DNA of 64,000 nucleotides, taken from Changchengzhania lutea (GTDB lineage Bacteria; Bacteroidota; Bacteroidia; Flavobacteriales; Flavobacteriaceae). The DNA lies in the NCBI RefSeq assembly GCF_006974145.1, contig NZ_CP039456.1:3410499-3474498 (forward strand). The letters run 5' to 3'. This document shows positions 48,260 to 56,705 of this stretch, one piece after another. The notes below the pieces were generated by a model that worked only from the letters and a program-made list of their open reading frames with translations, ran no database searches and was not told the origin of the DNA. Made by a program: the position numbers and the translations under genes. Position 1 is the stretch's first letter; every line of letters begins with the position of its first letter.

Positions 48260-49221
48260 GCAATGTGTTAATCACTTCTGGAGGACGTCGCGTGTCATTG
48301 GTAAGAGCTTTTAAGAAGGAGCTAAAAAGCCTAATTCCTAACGGTGAGGTTTATGTCACTGATGTTAACCCAAAACTCTCTGCCGCTGCACAGGTTGCAG
48401 ACAGAGCTTTTAAAATATGTAAAATAGAAGACGAGAATTATATATCCGATTTACTTAAGCTTTGTCAAGATCATGCTGTAAGGATTATCATCCCAACTCT
48501 TGATCCAGAACTTAATGTTTTGGCTAAAAACGAAAGTAAGTTTAAAGAATTAGATGTTCATTTGGTATTATCAAGCAAAGAATTTATCGACATATGTTCC
48601 GATAAGTTAAAAACTCATGACTTGTTTGAAAGCGTCAATATTGACGTGGCAAAGGTGTATGATAAGACTAATTATGAATTGCCAATATTTATCAAGCCAA
48701 AAAATGGAAGTAATAGCGTTGATACTTACATTATTGAACATGCAAGTCAAATTTCAGAGTATCATTTAGAAAATGGGAATCTTCAATTCTTCGAATATTT
48801 TAACAAGGAGGAATATGACGAATATACTTGTGACTTATATTTTGATAAAAGGAGTCATTTGAAATGCGTAATTCCACGAAAACGAATAGAAGTAAGAGGA
48901 GGAGAGGTAAGTAAAGGAGTTACTTGTAATAATTATGTTAAAACCGTACTTGAGAACAAGTTCAAAACATTAAAAGACGCTCGTGGATGTATTTGCATAC
49001 AGCTTTTTATGAATAAGGATAAAGTTATAAAAGGCATAGAAATCAATGCCCGTTTTGGAGGGGGCTTTCCCTTGGCTTATTTAGCGGGTGGCAATTACCC
49101 AAAATGGATTATTCAAGAATATATACTAAATGAATCAATTAATTATTTTAATGATTGGGAAGACAACTTACTAATGTTACGATATGACGACGAAATTATA
49201 ATTAATGATTATGAGAACTGA
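48256..49221 (+). CDS. ATP-grasp ligase, carbamoyl-phosphate-synthetase-like
   Basis: A 321-residue ATP-grasp protein: an N-terminal Rossmann-like pre-domain (VLITSGGRRVSLVRAFK), the central nucleotide part (IFIKPKNGSNSVDTYII, with Lys) and the metal/phosphate site EINARFGGGFPLAYLAGGNYP. This branch is common in polysaccharide and peptidoglycan-like clusters next to HAD genes and may join a carboxylate to an amine or modify a sugar acid; the product is unknown. Start overlaps glycosyltransferase copy 3, end overlaps the HAD gene by 17 bases. Confidence 0.85.
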   Translation: MSNVLITSGGRRVSLVRAFKKELKSLIPNGEVYVTDVNPKLSAAAQVADRAFKICKIEDENYISDLLKLCQDHAVRIIIPTLDPELNVLAKNESKFKELDVHLVLSSKEFIDICSDKLKTHDLFESVNIDVAKVYDKTNYELPIFIKPKNGSNSVDTYIIEHASQISEYHLENGNLQFFEYFNKEEYDEYTCDLYFDKRSHLKCVIPRKRIEVRGGEVSKGVTCNNYVKTVLENKFKTLKDARGCICIQLFMNKDKVIKGIEINARFGGGFPLAYLAGGNYPKWIIQEYILNESINYFNDWEDNLLMLRYDDEIIINDYEN

Positions 49222-49879
49222 TAAAGTTGTTGTTTTTGATTTAGATGACACGCTTTACAATGAAATAGACTTTTTAAAATCAGCCTATGCAGAGATAGCT
49301 AAAAAAATATCGAATGAAGTTGATGTAAAACAAGAATTGATTTTTGATAAGATGCTGTTTTATTATGGGAACAATAAAAATTGTTTTAAAGAAATATTAA
49401 ATGAATTTAAATCATTATGTTCTACATCAGATTTGTTGTTCATCTACCGCAATCATAAACCAAATATAACCTTATTGCCCGATAGACTTTTGGTGCTAAA
49501 TCATCTGAAAAAATTAGGTGTACCTATGGGCATGATTACAGATGGTAGAAGCATTCAACAACGCAATAAACTAAGAGCATTAGGGATAACAGACTTTTTT
49601 TCTGAAATTATAATTTCTGAAGAGTTTAAAAGAGAGAAGCCAGATATTAAAAATTTCAAATATTTTGAAAATATTTTTGGAAACGCCCAATATTATTATA
49701 TTGGCGATAATGTTCGAAAAGATTTTATTTCACCTAATAAACTACATTGGACTACCATCTGTATAAAGGATAACGGCTTTAATATTCATTCTCAAAACAC
49801 TGGTGCCGTTGATGATTCATCTTTACCCAAATTTTATGTAGCGCACTTTGATCAAATTATAACTTTGTTGAATTTATAG
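49205..49879 (+). CDS. HAD superfamily hydrolase
   Basis: A 224-residue HAD phosphatase: nucleophile motif VVFDLDDTLYNEIDF (residues 8-22), GMITDGRSIQQRNKLRALGI in the core, KPDIKNFKYFENIFGN with the Lys, and YIGDNVRKDFISPNK with the acidic motif. It could dephosphorylate a sugar or the intermediate of the ATP-grasp enzyme. It is the last gene of the island; the IS66 remnant begins 20 bases later. The ATG at 49211 is an equally good start. Confidence 0.85.
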   Translation: MIMRTDKVVVFDLDDTLYNEIDFLKSAYAEIAKKISNEVDVKQELIFDKMLFYYGNNKNCFKEILNEFKSLCSTSDLLFIYRNHKPNITLLPDRLLVLNHLKKLGVPMGMITDGRSIQQRNKLRALGITDFFSEIIISEEFKREKPDIKNFKYFENIFGNAQYYYIGDNVRKDFISPNKLHWTTICIKDNGFNIHSQNTGAVDDSSLPKFYVAHFDQIITLLNL

Positions 49880-49973
49880 ATTGATTATACTACATATATG
49901 TAAGCATCCGAGCAACTACATCTTTCTTAACTTTAGCCTCTGACATACCTTTGTTGCAAACAAATATATTGTT

Positions 49974-50252
49974 ATGACAAAAAAAGATACGGCATCACGG
50001 ATGCACAAATTGGTAAAACAGTATCAGGGTTCTGGTCAGAGTCAAAAGGAATTTGCTGCTTCCCATGACATAAAAGAGGGGAAGTTATATTACTGGGTTT
50101 CTAAGTTGACAAAGCCACGTCAAGTGGTTTCTGGGTCTGGGTCTTCTGAAAAGAATTTTGTTCCCATAGCATTCCCTGCATTACAAGAACAACAAGTCCG
50201 TAGTATTATCATTCGATGCAGTAGTGGCGTTGAGATCGAAATTTCGTTATAG
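49974..50252 (+). CDS. tnpA: IS66 family accessory protein TnpA
   Basis: A 92-residue protein with the helix-turn-helix-like N-terminus of IS66 OrfA (SRMHKLVKQYQGSGQSQKEF, then GKLYYWVSKL) and the FVPIAFP and GVEIEI segments at the end. Complete and start-stop coupled to tnpB. DNA-binding partner of the transposition complex; unlikely to be active without TnpC. Confidence 0.85.
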   Translation: MTKKDTASRMHKLVKQYQGSGQSQKEFAASHDIKEGKLYYWVSKLTKPRQVVSGSGSSEKNFVPIAFPALQEQQVRSIIIRCSSGVEIEISL

Positions 50253-50585
50253 ATGTTTGCATTAGGAACATCCCATCGTTTTCAGCTGTACAATCATCCC
50301 ACGGATATGCGTAAGAGTTTTGACAGCCTTCGAGGGCTCGTGATCAATGATTTGGATCAGAATCCCGACAATGGCACAGTGTATATCTTTATCAATAAGG
50401 TCAGAAACAAGGTAAAACTCTTGCACTGGCAAACTGGAGGGTTTATGTTGTATTACAAAAGGCTAGAATCTGGTACTTTTGAACTGCCATAATATGATAG
50501 TGAAGTAGGGGGTTTACGTCTAAGCTATGCCCAACTGATCCTTTTGATCGATGGCATTTCCATTACTCAAACATGTTTATGTTGA
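50253..50585 (+). pseudogene. tnpB: IS66 tnpB with in-frame stop
   Basis: TnpB reads HRFQLYNHPTDMRKSFDSLRG and LHWQTGGFMLYYKRLESGTF, then a TAA at 50490-50492, after which the same frame resumes YDSEVGGLRLSYAQLILLIDGIS, the rest of the TnpB fold. So one nonsense codon splits a gene that would end near 50585; the 79-residue ORF seen before the stop is shorter than the usual 115 or so. Confidence 0.85.
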
Positions 50586-50686
50586 AGACATATTACTAAA
50601 ACAACGCACTAGTAAACTAAAGCCTAATAAATTAACGTTTTGTTAACTTAATGTTGTAATTTGGTTGAAACCAACCAACCAAAATT

Positions 50687-51057
50687 TTGAAATTGCTAGT
50701 TTTTATGACCTTCATGCTCATAGGCATGGCGGGCATCTCTCAAAGTATCAAAATTCCAGATCAAAATTTTGAAAAAGCACTTATCGATTTAGGAATCGAC
50801 AGTGACAAAAAAATCAATGGTCTTGTGTTAAGAAAGGATGTGCAATCTGTTGCTTTTCTGTATTTACGAAATAAAAATATTCGAAGCTTAAAAGGGATTG
50901 AAGCCTTTACGTCTCTAATTTCTTTAGATTGTAAAAAAACTATCCGTTGTCCAGGTTAGATACCTCAAACAATCTTTGCTTGTCCCAGTTGAGTGCCGAT
51001 GTTCAGGATTTAAAGTCCAATCAAAGTAATATGGCGTTTCTAAATTGGCTAGATTAA
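50687..51057 (+). pseudogene. Secreted leucine-rich-repeat protein gene with a homopolymer frameshift
   Basis: TTG start, signal peptide (to about residue 20, GMAGISQS), then IPDQNFEKALIDLGIDSDKKING, typical of Bacteroidota exported LRR proteins, and repeat-like LYLRNKNIRSLKGIEAFTSLISLDC. At the A7 run (50933-50939) the frame shifts: in the current frame it stops at 50957, but one base shifted it continues NYPLSRLDTSNN, an ordinary LRR unit, to a stop at 51057. One A missing is the simplest cause. Even restored it is only about 123 residues, so it is also truncated. Confidence 0.65.
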
Positions 51058-51080
51058 GCCAGGTTTAAATGAGTTCATTA

Positions 51081-51863
51081 TCAAAAGAGATCATTCAGAA
51101 CTTTGGCTAAGCGAATGCCGGCAATTTGAAGCTGACTTCTAACCGTTTTAAAATGGTCGTAAGAGTAGCGGTATCTTAAATTTTCATCAGGTTGTGTAGA
51201 CTTATAAACCTGTTTCGTTAATTGGTGCGTTTCGTTTACCCAATCTACAATACTTCCTGCTTGAATCGCTTTTACTTGTTTTTTACTTAGTACATCAGCA
51301 TTTTCGGCGAGTTCGCTATAGCTCATATCAAATTCATCAATCATTTGGGAATCCCAAACACGATGTAAATTGGAATCTTTATAAAACCATTGAAGTTTAA
51401 AATCATTGCCACCTTTGTCTTCTTTTAAGCCCACATGCATGGGTTGGTGTAAATCACCAACTAGATGGATAAGCAGTTTTAAGTAAAAGGCCTTATCATC
51501 ATCTGAAGCATTTTTATTGCGTATCACGCTTTTACAAAACTCAATACCCGTTACTAAATCACCTTGTGGATTTTTTTTAGAAGTTTCATAATTTTCATCC
51601 ATTGGCATATTGATATAATGCCAAGTATAGTATTTATTATAGCGTTTATCTGACTTTATTTCATCGCCAAAGGTAGAAACGAAAGCCAAAGATTTCCGCT
51701 TTAAAAGTTTGGTTACTTCTCTTTTTGCTTTGCCACATAAATAGTTATCCGCTATTTTACCAACCACACGGTGTCCAGTTGCACCCCAAAAATCGTTTGG
51801 TGTTTCAGTGTTTTTTGGGATTAAAAAGAATAGTGAAATTAAAAAAATAGTAAGTGTTTTCAT
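51081..51863 (-). CDS. Exported S1/P1 family nuclease
   Basis: A 260-residue zinc-dependent nuclease after a signal peptide (about residues 1-19). The mature N-terminus supplies WGATGHRVVGKIADNYL (Trp and His ligands); other ligands are HYINMP, HLVGDLHQPMHVG, GGNDF and NLHRVWDSQMID. It degrades single-stranded nucleic acids, probably for phosphate or scavenging outside the cell or in the periplasm. ATG start; stands alone, downstream on the same strand of the LytTR regulator by 93 bases. Confidence 0.93.
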   Translation of the reverse strand: MKTLTIFLISLFFLIPKNTETPNDFWGATGHRVVGKIADNYLCGKAKREVTKLLKRKSLAFVSTFGDEIKSDKRYNKYYTWHYINMPMDENYETSKKNPQGDLVTGIEFCKSVIRNKNASDDDKAFYLKLLIHLVGDLHQPMHVGLKEDKGGNDFKLQWFYKDSNLHRVWDSQMIDEFDMSYSELAENADVLSKKQVKAIQAGSIVDWVNETHQLTKQVYKSTQPDENLRYRYSYDHFKTVRSQLQIAGIRLAKVLNDLF

Positions 51864-51956
51864 TTTACAAATTTATGAATTACTTATCGAGAATTGCACT
51901 AATTTTTATAGTTAATAAAAGTTTAATTTAGGAAAGTTCTATGGAAGTTATTATAC

Positions 51957-52676
51957 TTATAAATAGGTTTCAAGAACTTGTAAAACGTCTTTTTTATAAC
52001 TTCTACTAATAGTTAATGTGGTATTATGGATTGTTATTTCTTCGTTAGTGAATGATGAAATATGTTTTAATGCTATAATGTACGACCGATGGATTCTTAA
52101 AAATTTTTTAATCGGTAGTTTGGCTTCAATAGCGCTAATTGTTTCTCGGGTGACAATGGTTTCGTTGCTTAGGTGTATTTTAATATAATCGCTATAACTT
52201 TCAATGTAAATGACCGATTTAAAATCAATTTTTATCATGCGCCTATCTGCTCTAACAAACATAAAGTCGTTGCTGTCTGTTCCTAAACTTTCTGTGTGTT
52301 TAATATCTGTATGAATATCAAAATAGGTATTTACTGCTTTCAGCAATCTGTCAAACGAAATAGGTTTGAGTAAATAATCTACAGCCTGTAATTCGAAACC
52401 CTCCACTGCAAAATCGCGATAGGCCGTTGTAAAGATAATCTTCACCTCTTTATTAATAGACTTAGCAAAGGATATTCCAGATATTTCTGGCATGTTAATA
52501 TCAAGGAAGACTAAGTCAACATCATGGTTTCTCAACACATTAAAAGCCTCAATAGCATTCGTGCAACTCGCCACGATTTTAATATTTGGTAGTTTTGATA
52601 AATGTGTCGCTATCACCTCTCTAGCAATAGTTTCGTCATCTACTATAATACACACTATGTCTTTGTTTTGTGGCAT
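51957..52676 (-). CDS. LytTR family response regulator
   Basis: A 239-residue two-domain regulator: receiver with VDDETIAREV, phospho-site in DLVFLDINMPEISG and YLLKPISFDRLL (Lys), then a LytTR DNA-binding domain starting near residue 140 (FMFVRADRRMIKIDFKSVIYIES, RIHRSYIIALKHISSF). LytTR proteins bind two direct repeats with 10-11 bases between starts. ATG, 3 bases after the kinase gene stop, so it is co-transcribed with its partner. Confidence 0.95.
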   Translation of the reverse strand: MPQNKDIVCIIVDDETIAREVIATHLSKLPNIKIVASCTNAIEAFNVLRNHDVDLVFLDINMPEISGISFAKSINKEVKIIFTTAYRDFAVEGFELQAVDYLLKPISFDRLLKAVNTYFDIHTDIKHTESLGTDSNDFMFVRADRRMIKIDFKSVIYIESYSDYIKIHLSNETIVTRETISAIEAKLPIKKFLRIHRSYIIALKHISSFTNEEITIHNTTLTISRSYKKDVLQVLETYL

Positions 52677-52679
52677 AAA

Positions 52680-53735
52680 TTAAGCGGTATCAAGCTTTAA
52701 ATTTACTTTAAAAATACCGTTTTCGTTATTAATGTCTAACAGGTATTGGTTTTTATATAACAAATCCAGTCGCTTTTTTATGTTTTCCAACCCAATGCCC
52801 TTTGCTGAAATATTATTGGTATTACTTGTGTTTTCAATTTCAAAATGAATGCTTTTATGATCACAAAACAAGTTTATGTCGATATTTAAAACACCGTTTT
52901 TAAGGCTCCCATGTTTAAAGCTATTTTCAATAAAAGGTAATAAAAGCATGGGCGCAATTTTTGTATTTTCTAAAACAGCATCCGTTTTAAAATGGATCTG
53001 TAGGGTGTCATTAAAACGCATTTTTTCTAACGCGATATAATCATTAATATGATGTATTTCATCGCTAAGTGCCACGAAAGGCTTATCAGCCTGATATAAC
53101 AAATAATCTAACAGGTTAGAAAGCTTTAATATCATTTCGGGCGTTTCATCAGCTTTTTTTAGGGCAAATCCATACATGGTATTCAAGGTGTTAAACAGGA
53201 AATGCGGATGAATTTGCATTTTTAAATAATTCAGCTCTTGCTCTTTTAATTTAAGTTGGGTCTCTAAAATCTTGGTTTCAAGTTTTTTGGTTTCATCACT
53301 GTGCTTCAAATTCAGCTTTAAAATTTTAAATGCGCTAACTAATAGGACCACCATATACACGGCTACAGCAACAAAAATAAGGTTTCTGCTAATGGGTGCC
53401 ATACCTTCATATTCGAAATTTGAGAGATAAACAAGTCCGTAGAGTACAGAAATAACAATAAGGTAAGCCGAAATGATTACCGTATACATGCTATATAAAC
53501 CAAACAAATTATAGCGTTTGGTTATTAGATATTCAGGTATTAATTTATAGATAAATACATAGGTAACGGCAATGGTAATGGGCATTAAAAACAATGAGAA
53601 AGCCAGCACGTAATTAAAATCGCTACTGTCAAAACCAAAAAAGTAGGTGTAAAATAGCAAGACACCACACCAAAAAATCGTGTGCAGGATAATCTGTCCT
53701 AGTTTTTTTAAAATAAATCGCTTTGTAAACATCAC
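52680..53735 (-). CDS. LytS-type sensor histidine kinase
   Basis: A 351-residue kinase with four transmembrane helices (about 12-30, 40-62, 75-98, 112-136), a short coiled coil and a His_kinase domain: HPHFLFNTLNTMYGF holds the phospho-accepting His, followed by a HATPase region (LLLPFIENSFKHG, GIGLENIKKRL). It pairs with the LytTR regulator. Sensing of membrane or cell-wall state is typical, but the signal is not known. Divergent from the ExbB-like gene at 53921. Confidence 0.94.
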   Translation of the reverse strand: MMFTKRFILKKLGQIILHTIFWCGVLLFYTYFFGFDSSDFNYVLAFSLFLMPITIAVTYVFIYKLIPEYLITKRYNLFGLYSMYTVIISAYLIVISVLYGLVYLSNFEYEGMAPISRNLIFVAVAVYMVVLLVSAFKILKLNLKHSDETKKLETKILETQLKLKEQELNYLKMQIHPHFLFNTLNTMYGFALKKADETPEMILKLSNLLDYLLYQADKPFVALSDEIHHINDYIALEKMRFNDTLQIHFKTDAVLENTKIAPMLLLPFIENSFKHGSLKNGVLNIDINLFCDHKSIHFEIENTSNTNNISAKGIGLENIKKRLDLLYKNQYLLDINNENGIFKVNLKLDTA

Positions 53736-53798
53736 TCGATATGAACTACAATAATACTATAAATTTAGAGCGCTTAAAGATTTTGTAGACGAATAACA

Positions 53799-53819
53799 GG
53801 TTTAACAATGGTTTTAACA
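53799..53819. promoter_or_regulatory. Direct repeat, candidate LytTR-binding site
   Basis: GGTTTAACA (53799-53807) is followed by GGTTTTAACA (53810-53819), start-to-start spacing 11 bases, one helical turn. LytTR regulators bind just such paired repeats. It sits midway between the kinase start (53735) and the ExbB-like start (53921), so it could control both. The assignment is inference. Confidence 0.4.
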
Positions 53820-53920
53820 TCCTGTTGTTTTCATGGTAAAACAAGTCATCTGTCGCATTTTAATTTATACCATGTATTTTGGCTATATGTTTGTACCACG
53901 TTTAATTAAAACCATGAGTT

Positions 53921-54313
53921 ATGTATGTATTTTCAATAATAGTTTTGAATCCTTTTGTAGACCGGTTTATGGAGGGCGGTCCCGTATTTATGTCCCTTAT
54001 CCTAATATGCCTTTTACTAGCTTTAGTTTTTGTTGTAATGGGATTTGTTAACCTTAAGGAAGATGTTTTAAAATCGAAAAAGATGTCCAGATTAGCTTCA
54101 GATATTAGCATTTTAGGACTGGTGTTTGGTTTTTTAGCCTCTACCATAGGCATGATTTCTGCGTTTGATGCCATCGAATCCATTAGTTCTATAAGCCAAG
54201 GCATGATGGCTGGCGGACTTAAGGTCGCATTTTTAACCACTGTATTTGGATGTGTCACGTTTATTTTCCCAAGAATTGGCATCATTATATTAAAGGGCTT
54301 ACAAAAAAGTTAA
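53921..54313 (+). CDS. Orphan MotA/TolQ/ExbB family proton-channel-like protein
   Basis: A 130-residue membrane protein, three helices (about 25-43, 62-82, 98-122), shorter than ExbB or TolQ. LGLVFGFLASTIGMISAF and GGLKVAFLTTVFGCVTFI resemble the core helices of the family. No ExbD/TolR partner is next to it. A TATGTTTG box (53886-53893) fits the -7 consensus 28 bases before ATG. It is divergent from the LytS/LytTR operon with a possible operator between, so a role as target of that system is plausible. Confidence 0.75.
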   Translation: MYVFSIIVLNPFVDRFMEGGPVFMSLILICLLLALVFVVMGFVNLKEDVLKSKKMSRLASDISILGLVFGFLASTIGMISAFDAIESISSISQGMMAGGLKVAFLTTVFGCVTFIFPRIGIIILKGLQKS

Positions 54314-54643
54314 TATGTTTTAGCGGTTCTTCATCAATCAATTCATCAATCCTAAAAATCTCTTTTTCATGTCATGTATTTGAAGTGGGGATTTTTTTGT
54401 TAATAACTGTTGGTAATTACGTACAGGTACGTATTGTTTTTTGGTAAGAAGATTCTAATTTAGCTTAGCGTCTATTATTAATTTGTTAAAATGAAGGCAT
54501 TTTATTAGAATAACTTACTATCTAAACAAACTATAGTATTAAACAATAATCATATTCAGATTCTAAGTTAGAGTATTTATTGCCTAAAAAAGCCTGAAAC
54601 AATATGTCTCAGGCTTTATATCTTTAAATGGAGTTATATTTTT
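54314..54643. other. Intergenic region, holds a terminator only
   Basis: 330 AT-rich bases between convergent genes. I see no ORF over 60 codons that looks real. A weak GGGGATTTTTTT run near 54385-54396 may end the ExbB-like transcript, and the hairpin at 54589-54617 ends the lipoprotein gene. Confidence 0.5.
54589..54617 (-). terminator. Intrinsic terminator of the lipoprotein gene
   Basis: AAAGCCTGA (54589-54597) pairs with TCAGGCTTT (54609-54617) across an 11-base loop; on the minus strand the hairpin is followed by TTTTT. Confidence 0.8.
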
Positions 54644-56455
54644 TTACTCAATAGTGCACAACTCGCCACCTTCGCGACTTGCTCCACTTATAACTGTAAA
54701 GTCACCAAAAATAGCACCTGGCCCTATGGGAACAGAACAACTTGTGTGTATCTTTTGAGCTACTTCGCCATTTACGTAAATTGTAATTTCCGTTCCTAAG
54801 GTGCCTTTTTTATCATTACCAACAAAACTAAATGTTCCGCCAGCACTTACATCACCTTCAAAAACAATGGGGTTGATGTCTTCATCATTATCATGACCTT
54901 TTTTCTTTTTCTTTTTTTCTTTGGTTTTAACTATGATCGTAGCATCTTGGTCACCGTTATATTGTAATTCCAATTCGGTTACTTTACCTTCACATTCACT
55001 ACAATCTTCACCAGGGGGTGTTTCCGCAGGACATAATTCGCCACCTTCTCTACTGGCGCCTGTTACAACCGTATAGTCACCAAATATAGCTCCTGGTCCT
55101 ATTGGTTTAGAACAGCTCGTATGGATTTTTTCGTCTTCAGACCCATTTGCATAGATCGTGATTTCTGTTCCTAATGTCCCTTTGTCATCATTACCAACAA
55201 AACTAAATGTTTCACCAGGGTTTACTAAGCCTTCAAAAACAATTGAGCCTTCTTCTTTACCTTTGCCTTTTGTTTTAACTATTAAGTTAGCAGCTTCATC
55301 ACCATTGTATTGTAATTCTAATTCTGTGACTTTACCTTCACAAGGCTGGCATTCTACTTCAGGACATTCAATACGGAAATTAAAATCAATAACATACAAA
55401 CGAGCGCCTAGTTCTATAGAACTCCCACAAAGCGCACCACCGTTTCTGCTAGAACCAGCTGTTACAAGGAAATCTCCACCAACATAACCAGGTACTACTT
55501 TAGGATCAGAACAGCTTGTATGCATTCTAGTGTTTTCTACACCATTAACGTATACTGTAATTTCGGTTCCTAAAGTTCCTTTATCGTCCTGACCTGTGAA
55601 TGAAAATTCATCACCTGGTTGCACTGTACCTTCAAAAGCGACTAGACCGTCTTTCTTTTGTACTACTTTAATTGTAGCGGCCGCACCACCATTATATTGT
55701 AACGTTAAAGCATTTAATTTACCATCACAATCATTACAATTGGTGGTGGTAGATTCATTTATTTCAGTTAAATATCCCCAAGTACTTAACCCAATGGCTC
55801 CAATATTAGAATCATAATTAGCACCACCTGGACCTATATGTGCTCCATAATTCATACCATCTGTATATGGATCAGGTCTTTGTTCTACTGCAAAAGTTCC
55901 TGTAGCAACACAGTCACCTTCAGCACTAATAATACTCCTTTGAGAATCTATAACATAAAATCGCATGTCCTCAGAATTTGAAGCATCACCAGCAGTCCCT
56001 TCTTTTTTATGTGCCCCTGGTATTCCATTTATCTCGGTAGTGCTCCACTCATCCCAAGACTTTTCATCCTTTAGCCAAACATCTACAGTTACAACACATC
56101 CTCCATTTACGGTTGTTCCGCTAATATTAGCGGTTCCATTTTCATATTCCGTAAAAACTAAGTTATTATCTGCATCAGAAGAGAAATAAGTTGATCGATC
56201 GAAATAATCTGTACCTCCGTTTTTTGACCACCAGAAATTGGCAGGCTGTTGTCTTGCTCCATACGGAGAACGATCTGCATCAATGACTATACATTCTCGG
56301 TATTTAACGTCATCATCATGTCCTTTTTTCTTTTTCTTCTTATCACTAGATGATGAGGACGTTAGCGTTCCTTCTTCTTGAACTTCCAAGAGTTCAGTTT
56401 GACATGAAAAGAATAAAAAACAAATTCCAATCATAATTAATACATGTTTCTTCAT
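54644..56455 (-). CDS. Lipoprotein with three DUF7467-like repeats and lysine tracts
   Basis: A 603-residue lipoprotein: lipobox LFFSC with Cys18. A low-complexity linker SSSSSDKKKKKKGHDDD (32-49) is followed by a unique domain (52-235) and three repeats of about 105 residues at 240-343, 370-475 and 485-600. Each repeat begins CxxCxGK, continues LQYNG, then FSFxGxDxKGTLGTEIT, and ends HTSCS-PG-GGxLC; these match DUF7467-type modules of secreted surface proteins. Repeats 2 and 3 are nearly alike and repeat 1 has drifted. Repeat 3 carries an internal KKKKKKGHDND at 514-524, a near copy of the N-terminal tract. It probably sits on the cell surface; binding or adhesion is speculative. Confidence 0.85.
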   Translation of the reverse strand: MKKHVLIMIGICFLFFSCQTELLEVQEEGTLTSSSSSDKKKKKKGHDDDVKYRECIVIDADRSPYGARQQPANFWWSKNGGTDYFDRSTYFSSDADNNLVFTEYENGTANISGTTVNGGCVVTVDVWLKDEKSWDEWSTTEINGIPGAHKKEGTAGDASNSEDMRFYVIDSQRSIISAEGDCVATGTFAVEQRPDPYTDGMNYGAHIGPGGANYDSNIGAIGLSTWGYLTEINESTTTNCNDCDGKLNALTLQYNGGAAATIKVVQKKDGLVAFEGTVQPGDEFSFTGQDDKGTLGTEITVYVNGVENTRMHTSCSDPKVVPGYVGGDFLVTAGSSRNGGALCGSSIELGARLYVIDFNFRIECPEVECQPCEGKVTELELQYNGDEAANLIVKTKGKGKEEGSIVFEGLVNPGETFSFVGNDDKGTLGTEITIYANGSEDEKIHTSCSKPIGPGAIFGDYTVVTGASREGGELCPAETPPGEDCSECEGKVTELELQYNGDQDATIIVKTKEKKKKKKGHDNDEDINPIVFEGDVSAGGTFSFVGNDKKGTLGTEITIYVNGEVAQKIHTSCSVPIGPGAIFGDFTVISGASREGGELCTIE

Positions 56456-56574
56456 AATTTTTAAAAGTTAATTTATTGATTAATAGCTTTTCTATTATTA
56501 AATAATAGGTGATTACCCAGCAATAATATAAGATTGTAGGCCAAAGTCATAATATTTTAGCTAATCTTGAAAAA

Positions 56575-56657
56575 TTATCGGTAAATGGTTTAAAGTCAGT
56601 TTTTTATCGATAATGTGATTTTAAAACAATAATACGATTGATAATTTCTCGATAATT
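56575..56657. repeat. Three TTATCG-type sites before the threonine aldolase gene
   Basis: TTATCG at 56575-56580, the palindrome TTATCGATAA at 56604-56613 and CGATAATT at 56650-56657 occur in the 250-base region shared by the lipoprotein and threonine aldolase promoters. Three partial or full copies suggest a regulator-binding site; AT-rich chance is the main alternative. Confidence 0.25.
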
Positions 56658-56705
56658 ATTTACATATTGCAAATTGAAATTTTTCTCATTGCCAAAAAAT
56701 AAGGA

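Larger units (their letters stand above)
49900..50585 (+). mobile_element. Decayed IS66-family insertion sequence remnant
   Basis: Left terminal bases GTAAGCATCCGAG (49900-49912) fit IS66-type ends. It holds tnpA (49974-50252) and a broken tnpB (50253-50585). The third gene tnpC, the DDE transposase, is absent, as is the expected right inverted end between 50586 and 51080, so the element is truncated and immobile. It marks the right border of the glycan island. Confidence 0.75.

Noticed and set aside
53833-54051. 72-codon plus-strand ORF overlapping the ExbB-like gene
   Set aside because: Overlaps the true frame by 130 bases and has no helix pattern.
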